Shown here one piece after another: positions 45,968-57,400 of a DNA stretch of 64,000 bases. The notes under the pieces are model-generated. The model was not told the DNA's origin and did not search any database. It saw only the letters and a program-made list of their open reading frames with translations. The translations under genes and the position numbers were made by a program. The DNA is taken from NCBI GenBank assembly GCA_038373885.1, contig JAWZYV010012273.1, positions 1-64,000 on the forward strand, given 5' to 3'. Each line of letters opens with the position of its first letter. Position 1 is the first letter of the stretch. The DNA comes from Cheiracanthium punctorium (lineage: Eukaryota > Arthropoda > Arachnida > Araneae > Cheiracanthiidae).

Positions 45968-46019
45968 CTATAGAAATAAATTATTTCTCCAGTGCATGGT
46001 GTGAACAAGAAAATTGAGG

Positions 46020-47411
46020 ACCTTAGAAAACTGATAGAGGAGATGAAAACCGATATGATGAAGGAGATGAAATCCGTCAAGAAGAGATGAAAACTGAGTA
46101 AAAAACCGCACGAGAAGAGATAGGAGCCGGAAAAGAAGAAATGAAAGCTGCACAGGATGAGGTGAAAGCCGGATTGGAAAAGATGAAATCCGGACAAGCC
46201 GATTTAGAGAAGAAATTAGAAAGCAGACTCGAACAGATGAAAACCAATCTGGAAAAGCAAATTGAGAAAGCCCAGAAAATTTTAGAGTTGGAAATTAAGC
46301 AAAACGAACAACACTGGAAAGAAATGAAGGAAGAAATGGAAGAGAGAATGACAAGTTTAGGAGATAGGCAAGCGAAAAGCGTGAAAGTGAAGAAAAATCA
46401 AGTTGGAGAAAGTGGAGAAAAATCAAGAGGAAATGGAGAAAAGAGTGTCGCTTCTAGAAGAAACTCAAACGAAATATAAACAAAGAATTGAAGGAAATGT
46501 TAAACAATTACAGCAGGATATTTGAAGAATTGAAGGAAATGTTAAACAATTACAGCAGGATATTTTCAGAATGCGTCAAGAATTTGAGAATAAAATTGAA
46601 ACAAACTGGACAGTTTAATAGAACTGGGAAAATTACCTGAAAACATCATGATGTCGTCACGCCGCCCATCAGTGAAACTAACTATTTATGACGGAAAAAC
46701 TCCCTGGGAAGCGTACAAGACCCAATTTTTAATTGTCGCAAAAGCCAAGGGTTGGGACGAGTCCGAGAAAGCGAACCAAATGGTCGTTTCCCTTAGCGGT
46801 GACGCAATTAACGTATTGCGAACCATAGGCGCAACGAAGCTGGGAGATTTTGTCTCCCTTACAAGTGCCTTGGAGCTGAAATTCGGAGAGAAGTGCCATA
46901 AAGCGTAGTAGAAGACAACTAAAGTCAAGGATGCAAAGACCTGGCAAGACCAAGAGCTGGTTTCAAACATAGATAGGCTGTGTCATCTAGCCTACATGGA
47001 CCACCTTGATGATGTTAGAGAAGAAGTGGCAGTGCGGCATTTTATTGCAGCCGTCCGGGATTCTGAAATCCAAAAGGCACTCATGTTGGAGTATTATCAA
47101 GATTTGAAATATATTCTCGTGTTCGCTATGAATCTAGAGGTAGCTGAGCGGGCCGTGAGGAAAGATCGTCATGCTGTTAGAGCGGTGACGGTCCAAGAGT
47201 GAGCTGATTCGGTCACAGAGCGCTTAGAGAGCAGAATAATGAAGAAAGTTGAAGAACTAATGGAACGAAAATTAAGATCCGGTGGAAAGAGACAGAGCCC
47301 AAGGAAAGTAAAATGCTGGAAGTGTGGCGCCGAAGGACGTGTACAAAAGTGCAGTGGTTGCAAGTCTCATGACCAGCAAGAGAACTCTAAGAACATGAAG
47401 GAGGGAAACTA
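46020..47411 (+). pseudogene. Gag of old Gypsy, broken
   Basis: Fragments in shifting frames. 46141-46479 is a Lys/Glu-rich coiled coil (KAGLEKMKSGQADLEKKLES and onward). 46648-46908 has IYDGKTPWEAYKTQFLIVA and VSLSGDA, a Ty3-type Gag/capsid signature, ending at a stop. The capsid continues in 46909-47202 (KTWQDQELV, DDVREEVAVRHFIAAV). A knuckle-like KCWKCGAEGRVQKC near 47312 has Arg in place of the His. A repeated GAATTGAAGGAAATGTTAAA (46484 and 46525) marks a small local duplication. Not functional. Confidence 0.8.
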
Positions 47412-48930
47412 GGAGATGGCCATGTCGCGGGGCGGAGTTTGCCAGATATTCAAAAGCCCCACCTTAAAGTCTTACAGATTTCATCAGTCAATGGCGATAG
47501 TAATGGACTCTTTGTACTCGGATACGTTAATGCTTCTCGATGCCACAATGTCATCGATACTAGAGATAATGCAACCATCATAAAAACAGATCGGGCTCCG
47601 ATATTAAATTTGAAGACTATTTGGACTCCGCGCTTTTTGACCCTCCAAACTGTGATAGGTGACAAAATCCAAGTGGGTGGAAAGGAGCGAGTAGAAATCA
47701 CATTTGGAAATGCGGTATATGTGGTATATATACCATGTGGTATATGTTGCCAATATTACGGACTCTTTCATTCTCGGACAAGACTTCCTAAAATCACACA
47801 AATATAGCTTGGACTTAAAAAATATGAGCTTCGTTCAGATTGGTAAGAAACAGCTGCGTTCAACATTAAAAATGAAGCGGTTTTACCTGTTCATCAAATG
47901 ATAGCCCAGACTGATATCACTCTACCTTCAAGAACTGATTTAATAATTTAAGGAACAGTAAAAGAAATCAATAAATTCCGATTCGGATTACTTGAACACC
48001 CAAGCAATAGTGATATTGTCAGAGGAGTACTTGTGGGAGCAACACTTGTGGACTTGTCGAGAACAAAACTTCCAGTTAGAGTAGCATATGTGACGGACAA
48101 GTCGAAGGTTATAATGAAAAATGCAGTGTTGGCGACATGCACTCCTGCTACAAGCATTAATAAGAACATCAGCCAAACGACAGCTAAATCATCTGAGTGT
48201 CTGACGAAGGAATTATTACAAGACTTGGAGTTAACGTCAGAACAGAGAAGTGCTGCGGAGAAAGTAAAAGCTGAATTTGAAGATCTCTTCTCTCGTACTT
48301 CGGGTGACTTTGACCGTAGGAGGTTAACGCAACATAGAATAGGCACAGGCATCCATTGTCCCATGAAGTAACATCCTAGACGGCTGGTGTTTGCTAAGCA
48401 AGAAGAGGTGAACAGACTTTTAGAGGAGATGCAGCGTGATGACGTCATCGAGCCATCGACTAGTTCCTAGCCCTCGCCGATTGTTTTGGTCCGGAAGAAG
48501 GATGATTCCACCTGGTTCTGCGTTGACTCTAGACGTCAGAATGACATTACCAGGAAGGACAGCTACCCTCTTCCCAGGATAGATGACACTTTGGACACTT
48601 TATCGGGAAATGAACAGTTTTCCACTCTCGATTTGAAGAATGGCTACTGGCAAGTAGAAATTGATCCCGATGACGGTGAAAAGACTGCGGTCACTGCAGG
48701 ACAAGGATTGTGGCAGTTCAAAGTTATGCCTTTCGGACTCTGCAACGCACCTGCTACATTCGAGCGTCTAATGGAGACAGTGTTGAGGCGACTTTCCTAC
48801 GAGCATGTCTCGTTTATTTGGAGGATGTCATCATCGTCGGAAAGACTTTCGAAGAGCATCTAGAGAACACCCTAAAGGTGCGGCAGAAATTAAAGGAGGC
48901 AAACTTGAAACTGATACTTAACATATCATT
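47412..48930 (+). pseudogene. Protease/reverse transcriptase of old Gypsy, truncated
   Basis: After degenerate protease sequence (47439-47800, with FILGQDFLKSHKYSLDL in a neighbouring frame) the reverse transcriptase begins. 48486-48863 has YPLPRIDDTLDTLSG, FSTLDLKNGYWQVEI and MPFGLCNAPATFERLM. The polymerase box continues after a frameshift as VYLEDVIIVGKTFEEHLE, where the family expects YLDD. Homology ends near KEANLKL (about 48930). The rest of RT, RNase H, integrase and the 3' LTR are absent. The copy is 3' truncated and dead. Confidence 0.85.
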
Positions 48931-49881
48931 TCACCCACAACTCAGTGCTGTGCAATTAACACTACGCTTTTCTTTAAAATAGATAAAAAGTAATCAGCAT
49001 TCTCTATTTACTCTAATTTTAATCAACATTAAGCTTATATTTATTTCTTAAAATTATAACATTTACTTAAAATTATAAACATCTTATTTGTCATGCTACT
49101 TATCCCTGTATCAAACAATAGAGGAAAAGTCACTCACCTTGTCTGTTGATTTATTCAGTATCAAACTTTAGGAGTTGTTAGGTTTCTGCTCCAGAGTAGC
49201 ATCAACCAAGTAGTTGCTGTAACAATTTACTTAACGTCGATTCTTTATATCCGTACTTGCAGATTTATCGCACCATCATCACAGCAGCACCTTTATCCAG
49301 AAAGCACAATTGTAAGGATATCCACACTTAGATTCGGCTCACCATCACCATAATAGAACATATATCCAGAAAACACAGTTATAAGGGATCTCAGCATCGC
49401 AGTGTCTTAGACGATTTTACATCAACTTTTCTTTTATCGGACCGCTGGCAACCATTTATGTCGCAACTCTCGCGACAGTGAAGTCGCTAATGGTAGATCT
49501 ACTTTACCGAGCGTGTATTTTTTATTTGAGGCATTTCGTTGAACTCGATCCACTCGCGATAAAAGAAAAATAGCTGAATAGATCCACAACCAAATTTTCT
49601 GGATTAATAAGTTTTAATATGTACACACAACTATTTACAAAATGAGGCAAACAATCCCTCTTCCATAATAAATAAAATAAGTTAAACATCTTTTGCATCC
49701 ATCGAGAGGAGAGGCTCTCATTTCCCACCTCTCTCTCCCTGCATCCGTTCCAAACTGTCCCTTCTTTTTTTCTCGCCCCCTTGTCCAAGCGGAAGCTTGC
49801 TGAGCTCGGGGGTGACGTTAACTAGGGTCAACGGTCAGCATCGACCGTCCCTGGTGAGAGCACCTGTGGCCAAGGGTGTAA
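48931..49881 (-). mobile_element. Probable solo LTR of another retrotransposon
   Basis: Read on the minus strand, it begins TGTTACACCCTTGGCCACAG at 49881 and continues as a GC-richer leader, then A-rich sequence with AATAAA, then a region rich in GAT/GGTGATGGTG. The start looks like an LTR, but the far end and the target duplicate were not found, so the left limit is only where Gypsy homology stops. Confidence 0.4.
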
Positions 49882-49989
49882 CAATAAGATTGTTTTAACA
49901 TCTAGTTGTGCATCTTGAATTTTGGTTCCAATCCACTGGAGAGTTTATTCACAGGACCACACAAAAGAATTTCAATACATTAATGTCTG

Positions 49990-50290
49990 TGGACATGTTA
50001 AATATATTACATCTGTAGTCAGTCATTGTTTGATCCATGCCCAAAATCTCGCCAAATTTGGCGATAGTCAGTTATATGGTCCATGCCCAAAATATCTCCA
50101 TTTGTCTTCGTCCTTGGCGAGTTTTGGCGAAATATCGCCAAATTTGCCAATAGTCAGTCATTGTTTGGGCCATGCCCGAAATCTCGCCCTTTTTTGTCGA
50201 CCTTGGCGTGTTTTGCCAAAATGTCGCCAAATTTGGAGCCAAAAATTATTTCACATTTCGCATAACTCTAAAACTTTTAACCGCAGAATG
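49990..50290. repeat. ~110-bp tandem units with GGCGAAATATCGCC motif
   Basis: Three diverged units begin AGTCAGTCATTGTTTG or AGTCAGTTATATGG, then TCCATGCCCAAAATCTCGCC. The embedded GGCGAAATATCGCCAAATTTG is the motif found in the old Gypsy LTR, so this is likely a rearranged LTR piece. Confidence 0.6.
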
Positions 50291-51123
50291 TTTAAATTTT
50301 GTATTTTGAACTATTGTAACATCTAACTCTGCATCTCTTTTTTTTTTTTTTTTTTTTTTTTTTCAATTCCTACTATTAGTTCTCACTCTCCCTATAGCCC
50401 AGGCAAATAAGACCAAAATAAAATCGTGCTGCCCGAAAAATAGTGTAGAGCTGGAGATGATTTTAATCGACCGTTGGCATCCCAAGTAAGTGCTGGGTGG
50501 GTTTTGCGAAGTAAATTTAGGTGGGCTTCACTTTTAGGAGCCAAAAAACCGCGAAATTTTGGCACTTTTTTCAGTTTTTCGGATATACCTTGAAAATGGT
50601 GCATCGTACCGCAAAGTGACAAAATTAAAGAGCATAAAATTCCCCGTCTAATGAGTCCTTAAAAGTTAAATTCGGTTCAGCGGTTTAGCCACAATCGATT
50701 GTCAAAAAGGGGCAATTTTTGCCAACTTTGAGGAAAAGCCCGTTTAACACCTGTAATTCAAAAACGGCCAGCCCAAATGAATTAACGCAAAGAGCTACCA
50801 CATAGCTCTTTGCGTGTTATTTGAATGTTCTTTCAAGTTATTTGAATTTATATCATTATATCGAAAATCTTCCTTAAATGTGTAATTTTAATTAATTCCA
50901 GTGATGTGAAATCTAAAACAAAGCAAAATTATTTGACTCTTGACGTAAAATTTGCGTCATCAGTACTAACCTGGCATATAAAATCTATTTTAAGCTGAGT
51001 AGATATAATTTATACACAGCAAATTTTCGTGAAATTCATTGATGACTTACTGTGGAAAAACATAAAAGAGATGTTCTCTTTTCAGAAAGTTTGTGTTTGT
51101 GTTTGTGAATTAAGGCCAATTGA
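50291..51123. other. Non-coding stretch with poly-T and repeat fragments
   Basis: Poly-T at 50337-50363. 50364-50397 is the unoccupied target matching the flanks of the 40360-40736 MITE. 50870-50985 is a fragment of repeat family A (AATTCCAGTGATGTGAAATC). No gene seen. Confidence 0.55.
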
Positions 51124-51323
51124 CTGCACCAGGGTTCTAGGCCCGTAGAGAGATGCCCCTCGTGGGGGACTTACTAAGGAATCCTAGCCTGTATTTACGC
51201 GAGATTTCGGAGGAAACCACGTAAAACTCCGAACGACTAGGTCGACAGACGTGACCGGGGTTTAAACGTGGCACCTCCCTCCTTCCGGTTTCAAGAGTAG
51301 AACCTCTCAGCCACTGGTGGGGC
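51124..51323 (-). repeat. tRNA-derived SINE
   Basis: On the minus strand the head reads GCCCCACCAGTGGCTGAGAG, with a tRNA-like A-box, then CGTTTAAACCCCGGTCACG as B-box region. The body contains GGAGTTTTACGTGGTTTCC, and the tail runs toward CCCTGGTGC. It is the same family as 56418 and 56983. Confidence 0.72.
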
Positions 51324-51329
51324 AAAAAC

Positions 51330-51373
51330 ATAAATAACTGCCTCTTTCGTTTCAGAAAGAGGCAGTTATTTAT
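51330..51373. repeat. Perfect 19-bp inverted repeat (hairpin)
   Basis: Arms ATAAATAACTGCCTCTTTC (51330-51348) and GAAAGAGGCAGTTATTTAT (51355-51373) are exact complements with a 6-base loop. It lies 7 bp beyond the SINE head. Confidence 0.85.
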
Positions 51374-51465
51374 AAAGTATTAAAATATCTTGATAACTTA
51401 TGCATAGTAACGGATCCAAGTAGACGGCGATTCGCAGCTATGCCCACTGTTGAATCCATGTTTAA

Positions 51466-51844
51466 CCCTTTGACGCTCGGTGGTTGCGCCGTGAAACCAC
51501 CTTATTTCAGCTCTTTCACTGTTGGTCGCAAAAAATGGTTAAATGGTCCCAATGCTGAAAAAGTGCAGAAGTTGTCATCGATCCATTTAGTTACCAACAG
51601 CATGACAGTCGATGGAATCTGGCGCCACAGAGCTCAAGAACTTTTCTTGCACAGTTGGCTGTACTCTCTTGAACTCTATGGCGCCAGAGATGGGCAATTC
51701 GATCGACTGCCATGTTGGTGGTCGTCAAATGGCTCGGTGGCAAGGGCTGTACTTTTCAGCGTTGGGACCATTTACTATTTTTTTCTCCCCGTCTAGCAGT
51801 GGAAATAAAGTGCATTCACGTCGCAAACACCGCTCGTCAAAGGG
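51466..51844. mobile_element. piggyBac-like MITE
   Basis: A 379-bp element with ends CCCTTTGACGCTCGG and, inverted, CCCTTTGACGAGCGG, continuing as similar sequence for about 35 bp. It is flanked on both sides by TTAA (51462-51465 and 51845-51848). TTAA targets with CCC ends are the hallmark of piggyBac. The open frame inside has no transposase motif. Confidence 0.8.
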
Positions 51845-51883
51845 TTAAACTAAAAATGTGTTCTCCTTGTTATTGAAAGACTC

Positions 51884-52343
51884 AAAAATCACTTATTTTT
51901 GCGAGGCTTTAATTTTCGCGATTTTTGCGAGCCCTTCGCAATCGGGAAAAGCCTCGCGAAATACATTTTTTTTTCCACTTCAAATGATAGTAAAACAACA
52001 GTAATTTTCACTTATTAAAATTTAATGTTTTAATGTACAGTTACAAACTATTTCGTGAAATTTTTCTTTCTGACAACTATTCCTTGAACATAAAACAGTA
52101 ATACAACTAATAGAATCTAGCTCTCATTCACTTACAAAATTTATACCAGCTTCTTTGAAGCCATTCAAAATGGGGAAGCGGAGGGGACGACCTTTACGGA
52201 CAAAAGGAAGTTTCTTAAAATTCCTTATGCAAAAGACTTAAATTTCGGTTCTGTTCATATAAAATTCGCGAAATTTTCAGTTCGCGAAATCACCGATGTC
52301 TTCCTTTTTGCGAAAATTACGGCTCGCGAAAATAAGTGATTTT
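51884..52343. mobile_element. MITE-like repeat with CACTTATTTTCGCGAG ends
   Basis: The ends are AAAATCACTTATTTTTGCGAG and CTCGCGAAAATAAGTGATTTT. TCGCGAAA motifs recur inside (51929, 52266, 52281). No coding capacity and no target duplicate identified. Confidence 0.7.
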
Positions 52344-52489
52344 ACAGTAGTCCAAGGTGCATTCTTCTTGAATGGTTGCACTCAAAGCTGTTGCTTGTTT
52401 ATCTCGGAACTCAAGGTCCCATAAAATTTATAGCCTCGATAATGAGCTGTAATAATGCAGGAAGATAACGGTTTAGACGTGATAAGACG

Positions 52490-52843
52490 TCAGCTGTTGG
52501 CGATATGCAAGCATCCCTGTGTACACATCCCGCAGTGGCTTATATAGGTTTTCATTTCCGAAGCGAGCGATCTAGTACCTGAATTTTTTTTTTTTTTTTT
52601 TTTACGTGAATACGTTTTTAAATTTGCTTCCGTAGTGGGAGGGGAATTCAGAAAATGGATGATAACGAAATCGGAGAATACAGTATGGGATGTTGCAGCT
52701 ACATATTCATCGTCTACATCCAAAATTGAATGACACCACTCGATAGCTAAAGTATTAAAGAATTTGTTACGCCCAGTGAAGACCTGTGACGTGTTGCTTG
52801 GAGAGGGAAGCGCCGCCATTTTGAGGTCGTTTCGCTGATTCAC
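52490..52843 (-). other. Unrecognised ORF, possibly coding
   Basis: A minus-strand frame starting MNQRNDLKMAALPSPSN, with FFNTLAIEWCHSILDVDDEY and HTVFSDFVIIHFLNSPP. It then runs into a poly-T/A stretch (52587-52603) that encodes a lysine run. Before the homopolymer the composition is balanced. No family recognised and no splice context was established; it may be a mobile-element fragment. Confidence 0.25.
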
Positions 52844-53514
52844 ATAACGCCCGTTTAGAATAAATTTTGACTCGAAGAAGCTACAATGTGTTCGTTTGCA
52901 TTCCAGTCCTCAGCTCTCCTCAAGATCTACGGATTGCATAGATAAAACATGCGTGAGGAATAGTTGTAGTGAATATATAGAGTGTTAAAGCAAAAAATTA
53001 ATATAAGTGATGCAATGTCGGCCTGTACTCTCCAAAAGCCAAATCAAAATATAGAGAACATTTACGATTGGAAAACACTTCTCTAGAGCAATCCAGTGAT
53101 ACCCGTAACATACCCTGTGACAGAGTGAATCCCGGGAACGTAAAAGAATGAAGGCGTCGGAGCGGATAAAGGACTGTGCCATTACATCCGCAGCTGGGGC
53201 GCACGAGCCTATGCATGTGGATAATGTAATTGCTTCTATGTAACTCGTTCTCTCTGTTTCGATATTATTTCTATATTAGAAAGCATTACTCGTTACGTAC
53301 ACGTATTCATGTGAAACACACGGCCGTGTCCACGACACAGCCACACCCCGTCTTTTGGTGAGTCGGGGAGAGTGGGAATATCTGGATGGAAATTGTTTGA
53401 AAACTATAAGACCTTTCGATTGTTTTTAAAACATCAGATAAATTAGACGCTCAAGTATTTTTACCGGAGTCATTTAAAACCGGATGAAGCATCCTAACTA
53501 AACGATAGTAATAC
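52844..53514. other. Intron stretch, nothing recognised
   Basis: No supported gene, element ends or repeats beyond short chance frames. Confidence 0.45.
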
Positions 53515-54363
53515 TAGGGAATGCAATCCCGATCCCGCGGGAACGGGATCCTGCGGGATCCCGCACAAATGATTGCCGGACTAGTCCCGCGGGATTAAGA
53601 TCCTAATCCCGCGGGATTGACACTGAGAAATAAATTATTTTTTATTACAGTTTCACGCTGCTTTCCCAATCTATAGACCTAAAAAATTTTGCATATTTAT
53701 GTTTCTCATTAACAATAAAGAAATCAATAATTACAAATTTTAATTTAAAGTTTTATTTTTTAAATTATCTTCCAACGGGACTCTGGATCGAACATCTAAA
53801 TCTAAACATTGTAGTATAAATTTTTCGTAAAGTTCCTAATCTCCAAATGAACTTAAATATTTCTTACTATTTATCTTTTAGCCAAAAGTCACGAATTAAT
53901 TATAAAAAGTTTTTATTTTAGTTTTAATTTTTTTTATATAATTCACACTTTTAATTATTTTACTAAAATTAAATCTAGACTAGGAAATGATTAATTGAAT
54001 TTGTTCGATTTTGTACGTTACTTTTTCAGCAACTAAGAAAATAACGTATGTTAACATATCTATGAATTGTACATTCCTCAGTTTTAGCAACTAATATAAG
54101 ACATAACTTAGTATATTATTCTGAATATAATGATTATAATTTTCATATTTCTAAGTTATTGTATTATCTCATAAGATTAATTATTATTATTAAAGTTAAA
54201 CTTCATAGTGCTTAAAATCTTACTTTTTCTACTTTTCTCTGTTGAAATGAAGTCCTAACTAAATGAAATGTCAATCCCGCGGGATTGCGGGATCCCGCGG
54301 GATCAATGAATCTCAATCCCGAAATCCCGGAAGACGAAAAACAGTGCGGGATTGCATTCCCTA
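53515..54363. mobile_element. 849-bp hAT-like element with CCCGCGGGAT arrays
   Basis: Perfect 17-bp ends TAGGGAATGCAATCCCG / CGGGATTGCATTCCCTA, flanked by the exact 8-bp duplication AGTAATAC (53507-53514 and 54364-54371). CCCGCGGGAT palindromes are reiterated at both subterminal zones (53530-53620 and 54270-54320) around an AT-rich centre. No coding capacity. Confidence 0.92.
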
Positions 54364-54371
54364 AGTAATAC

Positions 54372-55162
54372 GGCTTATAAAGTTTTAACGTTGTTTTATT
54401 TAAAATCTCATTGTTGCTGGAGTTAAACGTTTTAAAATACCAGTTATGTGATAATTGTTTTACATTTTCGGGAGGATCCTGAGCCTCCTCGACTTCCCCC
54501 TTTAAATACGCACAGTCACCGCTTCCCGCGAAGTGGCAAATTGTTAACGATTTCGTTGTCTGTCCATCTCGAGACTTTGCTGCCTGTCTGCCGAGGATGT
54601 GCAGGATCGGTTACGACCTTCTTCGTCGTGGACGCTGTTGGAAAAAAAAATGAATAAATGAATATTCAATGAATAAATTTTACATTATTAGCTTTTTGAA
54701 CTCTTGTTCATTACCAATATTTTTTTTTATGTAAAAAATATGAATCCTATGTCTAGGCACAGCTTGTTTGTAATTAAAAACTTGATGAAAATTTATTTGT
54801 TTGAATTTTATGTAAGAAAACGCAATTTGTTGACTAACTCAATATAGTATATATAACAACTTCTAATATTTATTTTGAGCTGCATATGATTTTTAATTAA
54901 TTAGTTACTCATAAAGTTAATGTAGGAAGTTTCTTTCATACTCGGATACTTTTTTGAAAGGGGTACAAAATTATTGATATTTCTAGAAAAATGCGAGAAT
55001 TAAAATATTAAAAAAAAACACGACAAAAACCCAAAAACTTTAAGAAGCCTTCCATGTTTTTTGAATTCAGTATTGAAATATTTCAGCCATTTTTTGGAAA
55101 GACATATTTCTGTTGTGATAAAGATGCCTGATTAGATACAAATTTTCATTCTTTTTTTTCAG
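54372..55162. other. Intron stretch, nothing recognised
   Basis: AT-rich. 54728-54825 repeats the segment at 13000-13090. The pyrimidine tract before 55161 belongs to the acceptor of the next exon. Confidence 0.45.
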
Positions 55163-55218
55163 GACGCTTAGGTCTGTTCCATGGAGATATATTGCTAAGG
55201 AACAAATCCTACTTCACG
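55163..55218 (+). CDS. Astacin-like metalloprotease B, exon 2 (propeptide)
   Basis: A 56-bp exon between the acceptor TTTTTTTCAG and the donor ACG/GTAAAT. After completing the codon left by exon 1 it encodes RLGLFHGDILLRNKSYFT. LFHGDIL matches the astacin pro-segment F-x-GD motif, whose Asp caps the zinc in the latent enzyme (aspartate switch). The exon ends in phase 0, which fits both the next exon at 63658 and the candidate cassette at 55329. Confidence 0.82.
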
Positions 55219-55328
55219 GTAAATTTTATTTACATGTACATTGCATTCTAAAATTTCCAGTCTGACACAAACGACTAGTTTTAATTTTTCGTGCAAGAAA
55301 TATTTTGTATGTTATTGACATTCCCCAG

Positions 55329-55415
55329 AGCAAATTCCACGACATAAATGCTGCCCTTACAAATTTTTTACAAGAACAGGGAAGAGAATTTCAATTAATT
55401 GCGGTCTATGCTCAG
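55329..55415 (+). CDS. Candidate phase-0 cassette exon of astacin B
   Basis: An 87-bp open block framed by TTCCCCAG and CTCAG/GTAACT. It reads SKFHDINAALTNFLQEQG then REFQLIAVYAQ with no stop, phase 0 at both ends. It could therefore be inserted between exons 2 and 3 without breaking the frame. The peptide is not a recognised part of the astacin pro-segment, so it may be an alternative exon, a lineage-specific insertion or a chance block. Confidence 0.4.
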
Positions 55416-56417
55416 GTAACTGTTCCAAATACGCTTTAACAATGGTCTGTTCCAAACAAATCATTAACTAAATTTCAACGGCATGTGTCTGAACATTACC
55501 AATTTCGTACATATTTATTCTACGTATTTAAGTAAAATTATTGGTTTAACATCAAATTAAAAAGCATTGACCAGATTTCAGATTTTTAAAAATATCTCAT
55601 CATAATTTCGGGTGATTTCCTCACGCAAGGGTGGGCATTTGCCCACCCTTGCCCATAGCTGGCGACGCCCATGCAAATGATAGTTATTGCAATCTATAAC
55701 TATTACACAATGTCTTTCAAAACTATTTGTAAACAGTATACCACTGGCAAGTCCAAAAAAAGGTTGCTTTGTTCGAGCACTGTCATTTAATTCTTTAGAA
55801 AATTATAACTTTCCAGTGTTATGTATATGCAATTATAGGCAATGCCTTTATCTTTCACCTTAATTTGAGCAGATGAAAAAAAATAAATAAAAAATGGAAG
55901 AAAACTTGCTAACACATCTCTCCCTCAGCTATGACAAAGAATTCGGAATTGCATTTTAAAAACCTCAACATGCAATTGCCAGAAGGAAACTGAGTTTCAT
56001 TCACTTGTTCTTTTTATTTACAGAGAGTAGTTACAGCCACAGGGTCGAGAAAAATTAACCTCCTCGAAACCGACATTTCTGACTGTTGTCTGGATTCCAT
56101 TTTTTTTTTCTTTATTCTTTGACTAATGATGATCTGAGCTCGCCGTGAATACCTACAAAGCCTAAGAACTTCTCTTGATATGATTTCACTACAGACCTAG
56201 GTTAAAAAAAAATGAAGATACTTGATGTGCATTACCTGTAGGAACGAAAATGGGTTAATTACTTAATTTTTTATGTGCTTTCGGTGGTCATTAAAACACT
56301 TCCAGTATGCTAGAGAAAGAAAAAAATCTCGTTGCGGCTAAAGGGTGAAAGAACAATCCGATGGTAATTAGCTAGTGAGTATATTTACATGTATGAAGCA
56401 CCGTTCGTTATCGTTGT
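55416..56417. other. Intron stretch, nothing recognised
   Basis: AT-rich intron sequence. A G/C-rich palindrome-like phrase (GGGTGGGCATTTGCCCACCC near 55630) is a repeat fragment. No additional exon was supported. Confidence 0.45.
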
Positions 56418-56625
56418 GGTCCCACCAGTGGCATGACGCTAGCGCTTTGAACGGGGAGACGGAAGGTGCCTGGTTTGAAACCAGGTCGCTTCCACCGACG
56501 TAACCGTTCGGAGTTTTCCGTGGCTTCTGCGAAAATTCTTGTATACACGGGTTAGGATCCCTTAGAAAGTACTCCACGGAGGGCAATTCCCCCCCCCCTA
56601 GGCTTAGACCCTGGCGTTAACACCA
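56418..56625 (+). repeat. tRNA-derived SINE
   Basis: The head GTCCCACCAGTGGCATGACG and B-box-like GGTTTGAAACCAGGTCGC are followed by the family body GGAGTTTTCCGTGGCTTC and a poly-C stretch. Plus orientation. Confidence 0.7.
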
Positions 56626-56982
56626 GGTAATTGGCCTTAACACCATACGCAAGATTTTGTTGTGAGTGGCCAGTTTATCAGTCTCAAACTCAACTTGCGC
56701 AACCTCGGAGTGTATTACTAATCACCAGGCTCATCTTAGACACGTGAATTTGGATTACCTAAGCTATTTATTTTTTCTTTTTTACAAATATGGCCAATCT
56801 ATTTAAAGAAAAGAAAGTTAAACACTGGGCCCCGATTTGATAGTCTCTGTAATGCAGAAAGTAAAAACCACGGGAAAAGAAAAAAGAAAAAAAACTTTCA
56901 GGAAAGAAAGAACATTGTTTACAAGTCAGAAAGTCATCTTCGTTAACCTATGGATGATTACAGAAATACGGCGGATTATCTG

Positions 56983-57185
56983 CATCAGGGTTCTAGATCG
57001 CGCGGGGGGGGGACGCTGCCCTCCATGGGAGTTTTCCGAAAGGTCTTAACCCGTATTTATGCGAAGTTTCGGAGAAAACCACGGAAAACTCCGACCGGCT
57101 AGGTCGGCAGACACGACCTGAGTTTGAACCAGTCACGTCCCATCTCCCAGTAGTCAGCGCTATGCGCTCGGCCACTAATGGGGCG
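56983..57185 (-). repeat. tRNA-derived SINE
   Basis: The minus strand reads GCGCCCCATTAGTGGCCGAG (A-box-like TGGCCGAGCGC), then GGTTCAAACTCAGGTCGTG (B-box). The body has GGAGTTTTCCGTGGTTTTC. This is the clearest tRNA-like head of the family here. Confidence 0.78.
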
Positions 57186-57212
57186 CATTATCCTATGGAC
57201 CTATGGATTTGT

Positions 57213-57400
57213 TTGTGTTGTTACGGCAAAGCTTACGCATGAGTTATCTGCCGAGGATGGAGGAAGCCTCGGTCGGAGCGTCTTTTTCAGGGGTTCTAAG
57301 GCGTATTCACTATACATCTGGAGAAAACCGACTAAAACTCCAGATTGTTAGATTGACGGCTGCGCGGTCGGGCCCGAACGTGGAACCTCCACGCTTCATT
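57213..57400 (-). repeat. tRNA-derived SINE, degraded
   Basis: The body motif CTGGAGAAAACCGACTAAAA and a GGTCGGGCCCGAACG head-side segment match the family in minus orientation, 28 bp after the previous copy. Limits approximate. Confidence 0.55.
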
